55,545 nt of DNA, from assembly GCA_012517325.1 (NCBI GenBank), contig JAAYVF010000026.1, positions 1 through 55,545 on the forward strand, read 5' to 3'. The stretch comes from Myxococcales bacterium. GTDB lineage: Bacteria > Lernaellota > Lernaellaia > Lernaellales > Lernaellaceae. Positions 51,147-55,545 of the stretch are shown piece by piece. A program made the translations under genes and the position numbers. The notes under the pieces were generated by a model. The model was not told the origin of the DNA and searched no databases. It was given only the letters and a program-made list of their open reading frames with translations. Numbering within the stretch: position 1 is the first letter of the stretch; each line of letters opens with the position of its first letter.

Positions 51147-52031
51147 TCAGGGCCTCCGTTCAAGCCGGGCCAGCGTCAGGTGCGCCGCCAGGTGGAAACC
51201 GCCGACCACGACCAACAAAATGAGCGCCGCCAGCAGCAACGCCGAATCGTAGAGCGGGATGGACATCATCTCGCCGTAGTTGTTGGCGATCAGCGCCGGC
51301 AGGGTGTAGGCCGGATCGAAAATCGAACCCGGCACCCGCGGCACGTTGCCGACCACCATCATCACGGCGATGGTTTCGCCGAAGGCCCGGGCGAAGCCCA
51401 GGACGATCGCCGAAAAAATCCCGTGCAGCGCGCTCTTCAGCACCACGTGCTTGACCGCTTCCCAGCGGGTGATGCCCAACGCCAGCGAGGTTTCGCGCGC
51501 CTCCATCGGGACGGTGCGCATCACCTCGGTTGCGACCGAGGTGATGATCGGAATGACCATGATGGCCAGGATGATGCCGCCGGAGAAGAGGGTGTAGCCG
51601 GTGGTCGACCGCCCCAGGAAGCGGCCGATATCGCGAACGGCCGGCACGATCACGATGACGCCGAACAGGCCGTAGATGACCGAGGGAATGCCGGCCATCA
51701 GATCGATGACGATGCGGATGCTTTCGCGGTAGCGGGCCGTCGTGTATTCGGACAGGTAGATCGCGGCCAACAGGCAGATCGGGACGGCGATCGCCATCGC
51801 GATCAGCGTGATTTCGATGGTGCCGATGATGAAGGGGTAAAAGCCGAATTCGCCTTCCAGCGGGTGCCAAGTGCTGGAAAACAACAAATGGCTCAAGGAT
51901 TTGCTGGCGAGGATCGGCCGCGATTTGAGGTACAAACCGGCGACCATCAGCAAGACGAGGCTGTTGGCGAAATACACCACCAGCCGCATCGAGCGCGTCG
52001 CCAGCAATTCCTTGAGCCTGCGTAATTGCAT
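51147..52031 (-). CDS. pstC: Phosphate ABC transporter permease PstC
   Basis: A 294-residue inner-membrane permease with six predicted helices. LMAGIPSVIYGLFGVIVIVPAV and MRTVPMEARETSLALGITRWEAVKHVVLKSA are PstC signatures. A hydrophilic segment after helix 1 carries STWHPLEGEFGFYPFIIGT. The order pstS-C-A-B is the common one. It starts 20 bp after the pstS stop. Confidence 0.95.
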   Translation of the reverse strand: MQLRRLKELLATRSMRLVVYFANSLVLLMVAGLYLKSRPILASKSLSHLLFSSTWHPLEGEFGFYPFIIGTIEITLIAMAIAVPICLLAAIYLSEYTTARYRESIRIVIDLMAGIPSVIYGLFGVIVIVPAVRDIGRFLGRSTTGYTLFSGGIILAIMVIPIITSVATEVMRTVPMEARETSLALGITRWEAVKHVVLKSALHGIFSAIVLGFARAFGETIAVMMVVGNVPRVPGSIFDPAYTLPALIANNYGEMMSIPLYDSALLLAALILLVVVGGFHLAAHLTLARLERRP

Positions 52032-52050
52032 CTTCGGTGATCGCTTTCCG

Positions 52051-53043
52051 TTATTGGCCGATCTTCGTCAGGTTGTCGGCCAGCGATTGGTCGGTCAATT
52101 TGATGTAACCTACTTCATCGACGAATTTCTGCCCGTCTGTCAAGATCCAACGGACGAAATCCTTCGCGGCGCCTTCGAACTTGTCCTTGGTCATCAGGTT
52201 CAAGTCGCGTGCCGGGGGAGAAGGATAGACGCCGGAGACGACGGCTTTGATGGCGTTGGCTTTCGGGGACAGCATTTCCTCGGGGTCCACCTTGCCGTTT
52301 TCGTTGATGTCGATCGGCGGAACCATGATGCCGGGGAGCGGCTCGCCGGTTTTCGGATCGAAGGCGAAGTTCAAATTGTTGAAGCCCAGGCCCATCGGAT
52401 CGCGGCGCACCGCTTCGGCCACGCCCGGATCGCCGTACACGCCGATGCCCTGCAATGCTTCCTGCGCCTTGGCGCCCAGATACAACGCCCACGTCTCGGC
52501 CGCGCCGCAAGAGTCGGAACGGGTATAGACCTGGACTTTGTCCTTCACCGGCACGCCGATGACGTCGCCCCAGGTCAATTCCTTTTTGTTGATGTACAGG
52601 TCGACGAAAACCTGGCGCTTGATGCCTTTTTCGGCGAGGCCCTTCGCGACGAGCGGATTGGCCGAGTTGATCGTCGGGAACACCGCGTCCTTCACCACCG
52701 GAACGAAGAAGGCGCCCTGAGCGGTCTCTTCCGCTTTGATCGCCCGCGAAACCATGCCGATATCCACCAACTTGGCCAGCGCGTCCGCCGCGCCTTTACC
52801 CGCGCCGCCGGCGGAAACGTCGATCCGGATGTTCGGATGAACCTTGTTGTATTCCTCGGCCCAACGGACCATCATCGGATAAAGCGCCCAAGCTCCGGAA
52901 ACCCGCACCGTACCGGCTGGCTCGGCCGGTTTGGCGGCCGTCTGATCGGCGGGTTGATTGGCCGCCGGCTGGCAAGCTACGAACAAGCACAAACCAACAG
53001 CCAATACTGCCAGGATCCCCAATGCAATAAATCGTTTGGACAT
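52051..53043 (-). CDS. pstS: Phosphate-binding lipoprotein PstS
   Basis: A 330-residue periplasmic phosphate receptor anchored as a lipoprotein: the signal MSKRFIALGILAVLAVGLCL is followed by FVAC (C24). The mature part begins with an Ala/Pro/Gln tether (about 25-45), then RVSGAWALYPMMVRWAEEY, VSAGGAGKGAADAL, MVSRAIKAEE and YTRSDSCGAAETWA, which form the phosphate-binding cleft of the family. An Asp-rich loop (DINENGKVDPEE) resembles a calcium site. AGGAGAA precedes the ATG at 53043; the frame extends upstream without a signal. It is the first gene of the pst operon. Confidence 0.94.
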   Translation of the reverse strand: MSKRFIALGILAVLAVGLCLFVACQPAANQPADQTAAKPAEPAGTVRVSGAWALYPMMVRWAEEYNKVHPNIRIDVSAGGAGKGAADALAKLVDIGMVSRAIKAEETAQGAFFVPVVKDAVFPTINSANPLVAKGLAEKGIKRQVFVDLYINKKELTWGDVIGVPVKDKVQVYTRSDSCGAAETWALYLGAKAQEALQGIGVYGDPGVAEAVRRDPMGLGFNNLNFAFDPKTGEPLPGIMVPPIDINENGKVDPEEMLSPKANAIKAVVSGVYPSPPARDLNLMTKDKFEGAAKDFVRWILTDGQKFVDEVGYIKLTDQSLADNLTKIGQ

Positions 53044-53102
53044 CTCTCTTCTCCTTTCGGATAAATGCGAACGGCCCCACCCAAGAGTGAAATACATGGA
53101 TG

Positions 53103-53168
53103 ATACACTCTGATTAGGCTACAATAACACTCCAGATGGAGTGTATTAGTAGCCTTAAAAGTTGTCAA
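53103..53168 (-). promoter_or_regulatory. pst promoter with nested inverted repeat
   Basis: On the minus strand TTGACA (53168-53163) lies 17 bp from TACACT (53145-53140). The -10 lies inside an imperfect palindrome, GGCTAC-n4-ACACTCC-AGAT-GGAGTGT-n4-GTAGCC (53117-53154); a further copy of the ATACACTC half-site is at 53103-53110. It does not match the classical Pho box. Overlap of -10 and dyad suggests repression or a tightly tuned activator. Confidence 0.5.
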
Positions 53169-53216
53169 GCGAAATCTAACACTGTAAAACCCCTGAAATT
53201 CTATTATCATACCTGC

Positions 53217-54314
53217 ATGTCTGAAATGGATGTCATCATTGTCGGCGGTGGGGTAGTCGGCTTGTCCTGCGCTTATGAGCTGGCTGTCGCCGGATATCGG
53301 ACCGTGGTTCTGGAGCGGCGAGGCCGCTTCGGCGAGGAAACGTCCACCCACAATAGCGGTGTCATTCATGCGGGCATTTATTATGATCGCGATTCGTGGA
53401 AAGCCCGGTTGTGCGTCTCTGGCCGTCGTTTGTTGATCGAACGATTGACGGCTTGGGGAATCGCTCATCGCCTTGGCGGCAAGCTGATCGTCGCCGTCGA
53501 GGATATCGAAGTCGGCCAACTGGAGAATCTGCTGCAGCGCGGCCGGGCGAACGGAGTGGAACAACTGGATTGGATCGAACCGGCCGCGGCATTGCGGCGC
53601 GAGCCGCAGATTCGCCTGCGCGCGGCGCTGCTGTCGGCGGGATCGGGTGTTTTCGATGCCGGCGAGTACCTGCACGGGCTGGCGGGCCGTTGCCAGGAGC
53701 GGGGCGCGTTGCTGGTCGCCGGCGCCGAGGTGATCGGCGTTGACGACGGAAAGGACGCGGTACGGGTGACGACCGCCTTGAAGGGCGCGGTGACGGGGCG
53801 GGTGCTGATCAACGCGGCCGGCCTGCACGCCGACGAAATCGCCTCGCTGTGCGGCGAGACCGGCCACCGGATTTATCCGTGCCGCGGCGAATACGCGTCC
53901 GTGATTCCGCGGCGCACGGCATTGATCCGCGATTTGGTATACCCGGTGCCCGATCCGGTCAGTCTCGGCGTCCACCTGACGCGCACGGTCCAAGGAGAAT
54001 TGTGGATCGGCCCCGACGCCCGGTTCGTCGAACGGCGGGACGATTACGAAAGCGATCGCCGGCCGGCCGCCGATTTCTTGGCGCCGGCGCAACGGTTGTG
54101 CCCGGAACTGAGCACGGCGGATTTGCGTCTCGGGCCGTCCGGTATTCGCCCGCGCCGGACGCCGCCGGGCGAGCCCTTGCGGGATTTCCATTTGGCTCGG
54201 CAAAGCGATCGGCCGAACGTCATTCATCTGATCGGCATCGAGTCGCCGGGTCTGACCGCGTCGCCGGCGATCGGTCGACGGCTCCGTGAAATGGTCGAGG
54301 AAACCATGCGGTAA
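53217..54314 (+). CDS. FAD-dependent oxidoreductase, L-2-hydroxyglutarate oxidase-like
   Basis: A 365-residue flavoprotein of the DAO family. The N-terminal dinucleotide motif is VIIVGGGVVGLSCAYELAVAG, followed by LERRGRFGEETSTHNSGVIHAGIYY, which is typical of LhgO/L-2-hydroxyglutarate dehydrogenases (flavin contact). YPCRGEYASV and the C-terminal HLIGIESPGLTASPAIG are also family features. It probably oxidises L-2-hydroxyglutarate or a related 2-hydroxy acid. The ATG at 53217 is chosen; one codon triplet later (53226) is a second ATG. There is no ribosome binding site and TATTAT ends 10 bp before the ATG, so the transcript may be leaderless. It diverges from pstS. Confidence 0.83.
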   Translation: MSEMDVIIVGGGVVGLSCAYELAVAGYRTVVLERRGRFGEETSTHNSGVIHAGIYYDRDSWKARLCVSGRRLLIERLTAWGIAHRLGGKLIVAVEDIEVGQLENLLQRGRANGVEQLDWIEPAAALRREPQIRLRAALLSAGSGVFDAGEYLHGLAGRCQERGALLVAGAEVIGVDDGKDAVRVTTALKGAVTGRVLINAAGLHADEIASLCGETGHRIYPCRGEYASVIPRRTALIRDLVYPVPDPVSLGVHLTRTVQGELWIGPDARFVERRDDYESDRRPAADFLAPAQRLCPELSTADLRLGPSGIRPRRTPPGEPLRDFHLARQSDRPNVIHLIGIESPGLTASPAIGRRLREMVEETMR

Positions 54315-54324
54315 CAGCAGGCGC

Positions 54325-55545
54325 CTATTGCAGGTAGCCGAGCGTTTTCAACCGCTCGACGTTCTCGACGTTCTCCGCCGGATTGAATGTGGGAATGGAA
54401 CCGCTGGCCCAGAGAAAGACCTTGGGCAGGTCGTTCGGCGGCGCGGGCGGCATTTGCGGGGAATAAAAGACTTGCCAGGTCTTTTCTTGCATGATGTTCG
54501 ATAGGTTGTCGAGGAACTGCATGGCCGCGGGATTCGTGGCCACGTTGCTTTCCGGGATCGGTTTGCCGTCCAACAGGATTTCGATCGACAACAATTGAAA
54601 CGTTTCGTCGAAGGGCAGGTGGAGCAGCACCGGGAAAATCGCATCTGTTTTGAATTGGATCTCGCCGGTCAGGTAGCGATCGGGCTGTTTCCATTGCACC
54701 GCGTTGATGTTGCCGGCCATCACGATCGGCATCAGCGCGTGGTCGGCCTTGAAGACCAGTTTCCATTCGTGGGGTTCCGTTGAAACGAACCGCAGATTGA
54801 TGAATTTTTTCGCCGTCCGGTCGATGAAGGTATTCTGAAATTCGTTGTAAAGAAGATGGGCGCGCAGCCGCCATTGCGGATCCTCGCCCAGGTTGCGCAG
54901 TTCCCGCGGATCGGTCGCCAGATCGTAGACTTCCTCCCGGTAGGCGCTGAAGTTGTAGATGTATTTCAGGTCACGGGTGCGCAGCGACGACCGCTGGTCG
55001 CCGTAAAGCAGATTTTCCGAAAGCACCGGCCGTTGCATCGCGCGGGCCGGATTGGGAATGATGCTGGAGCCGGCGAACTCGTTGGGCGCGGCGATTCCCA
55101 AAAAATACAGGACGGTGGGCGCCAGATGGATCGAGCCCAACAGCTCATCGCGGCGCGTGCTTTCCTGTCGGCCGGGAGGCGCGATGATCAGCGGCACGTG
55201 CAAGACCTCGTCTTTCAGGCTGTGACCGTGTTCCCATTCGCCATGCTCGCCGAATTCCTCGCCGTGATCGGCGGTCAGGATGACCAATGTCTGGTCGGTC
55301 AGCTGCTGCTTGTCGATCTCCTGCAGCAACACGGCGACGCGACGATCCGTGTCGCGGATCATGCCGTCGTAAAGGCGCAGCAAATCGTCGCGCTGCTCGG
55401 CGGATATCGGTTGCTCATAGAGACTGTCCCGCGTGGGAAAGCGCGCCGCCAGGGCGTTTCCTTTTTGCGGAGACAGAAACTCGTCGCTGACCCCAGGCAC
55501 GAAATGATAGGGCATGTGCGGACCGATGAAGTGGCAGTAGGCGAA
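54325..55545 (-). CDS. Sulfatase-family alkaline-phosphatase-fold enzyme (5' end beyond window)
   Basis: At least 406 C-terminal residues; the frame is still open at the right edge, where it reads FAYCHFIGPHMPYHF, a sulfatase core motif, so the true start and the formylglycine site are outside. TADHGEEFGEHGEWEHGHSL is the metal-binding motif with Asp, His and Glu, and LHVPLII follows. The C-terminal part (about 230 residues) is beta-rich and ends with LKTLGYLQ, the tail typical of many sulfatase-like proteins. Its substrate and whether it is exported cannot be told from this part. It is convergent with the oxidoreductase gene. Confidence 0.85.
   Translation of the reverse strand, partial: FAYCHFIGPHMPYHFVPGVSDEFLSPQKGNALAARFPTRDSLYEQPISAEQRDDLLRLYDGMIRDTDRRVAVLLQEIDKQQLTDQTLVILTADHGEEFGEHGEWEHGHSLKDEVLHVPLIIAPPGRQESTRRDELLGSIHLAPTVLYFLGIAAPNEFAGSSIIPNPARAMQRPVLSENLLYGDQRSSLRTRDLKYIYNFSAYREEVYDLATDPRELRNLGEDPQWRLRAHLLYNEFQNTFIDRTAKKFINLRFVSTEPHEWKLVFKADHALMPIVMAGNINAVQWKQPDRYLTGEIQFKTDAIFPVLLHLPFDETFQLLSIEILLDGKPIPESNVATNPAAMQFLDNLSNIMQEKTWQVFYSPQMPPAPPNDLPKVFLWASGSIPTFNPAENVENVERLKTLGYLQ

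Overview
The window is a GC-rich, gene-dense bacterial chromosome segment. Three things suggest a Gram-negative, anaerobic or microaerophilic, deltaproteobacteria-like lineage: lipoproteins with long Asp tethers after the lipid cysteine, DUF4388/PATAN and multi-PAS signalling proteins, and an anaerobe-type oxygen-defence set. The Asp-tract lipoproteins remind me of Myxococcota- or 'Lernaellota'-like metagenome genomes, but the taxonomy is inference. I saw no rRNA, tRNA, insertion sequence, prophage or CRISPR array.

Layout. 1-599 is the start of a lipoprotein gene that runs off the left edge. 842-3546 is a peroxide/superoxide defence operon: a PerR-type Fur regulator, rubrerythrin, a second ferritin-like protein, rubredoxin, superoxide reductase and ferritin, closed by a terminator. 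3666-6019 is cydAB (cytochrome bd oxidase), also closed by a terminator. 6097-14166 holds a diheme lipoprotein, a six-hairpin-glycosidase-like lipoprotein coupled to two ArsA-type ATPases, a metallo-beta-lactamase-fold hydrolase and a GH31 lipoprotein. 14198-20303 is signalling: a large soluble multi-PAS histidine kinase facing a receiver protein and a pseudo-receiver/DUF4388/TPR protein. An AT-richer gap of about 700 bp follows.

21015-24482 holds a DJ-1/PfpI protein, the NAD-salvage pair pncB-pncA and an O-methyltransferase. 24525-25592 encodes a ferritin-like domain fused to a degenerate GGDEF domain. 25981-36017 is a complete-looking operon for a group 3d, NAD-linked [NiFe] hydrogenase: hoxF (fused E-F), U, Y, H, W, a receiver protein, a hypF-like gene lacking the usual N-terminal half, then hypC, D, E, A and B. 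36100-42835 contains a small zinc-ribbon-like protein, an endonuclease III-like protein, a B12-type radical SAM enzyme, a GAF-GAF-GGDEF cyclase, a small Asp-rich exported protein, a GspG-like membrane protein, a SEC-C protein and a reductase-like SDR.

43162-45216 carries three tandem AIM24-family paralogues. 45285-48262 (minus strand) reads as one TetR-led operon of exported Asp-rich proteins, two of which end in a C-terminal SCGC motif; a 24-bp perfect palindrome sits at the TetR promoter. 48351-53043 is a creatininase-family protein and pstS-C-A-B. A divergent promoter region with nested inverted repeats separates pstS from an FAD-dependent L-2-hydroxyglutarate oxidase-like gene, and the window ends inside a sulfatase gene.

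Together the genes describe a cell that can oxidise or evolve H2 with NAD(H), remove O2 and reactive oxygen at low levels, sense redox state, and display many Asp-rich lipoproteins. The best candidates for something undescribed are the TetR/CGC-tail secreted-protein operon and the ferritin-GGDEF fusion.
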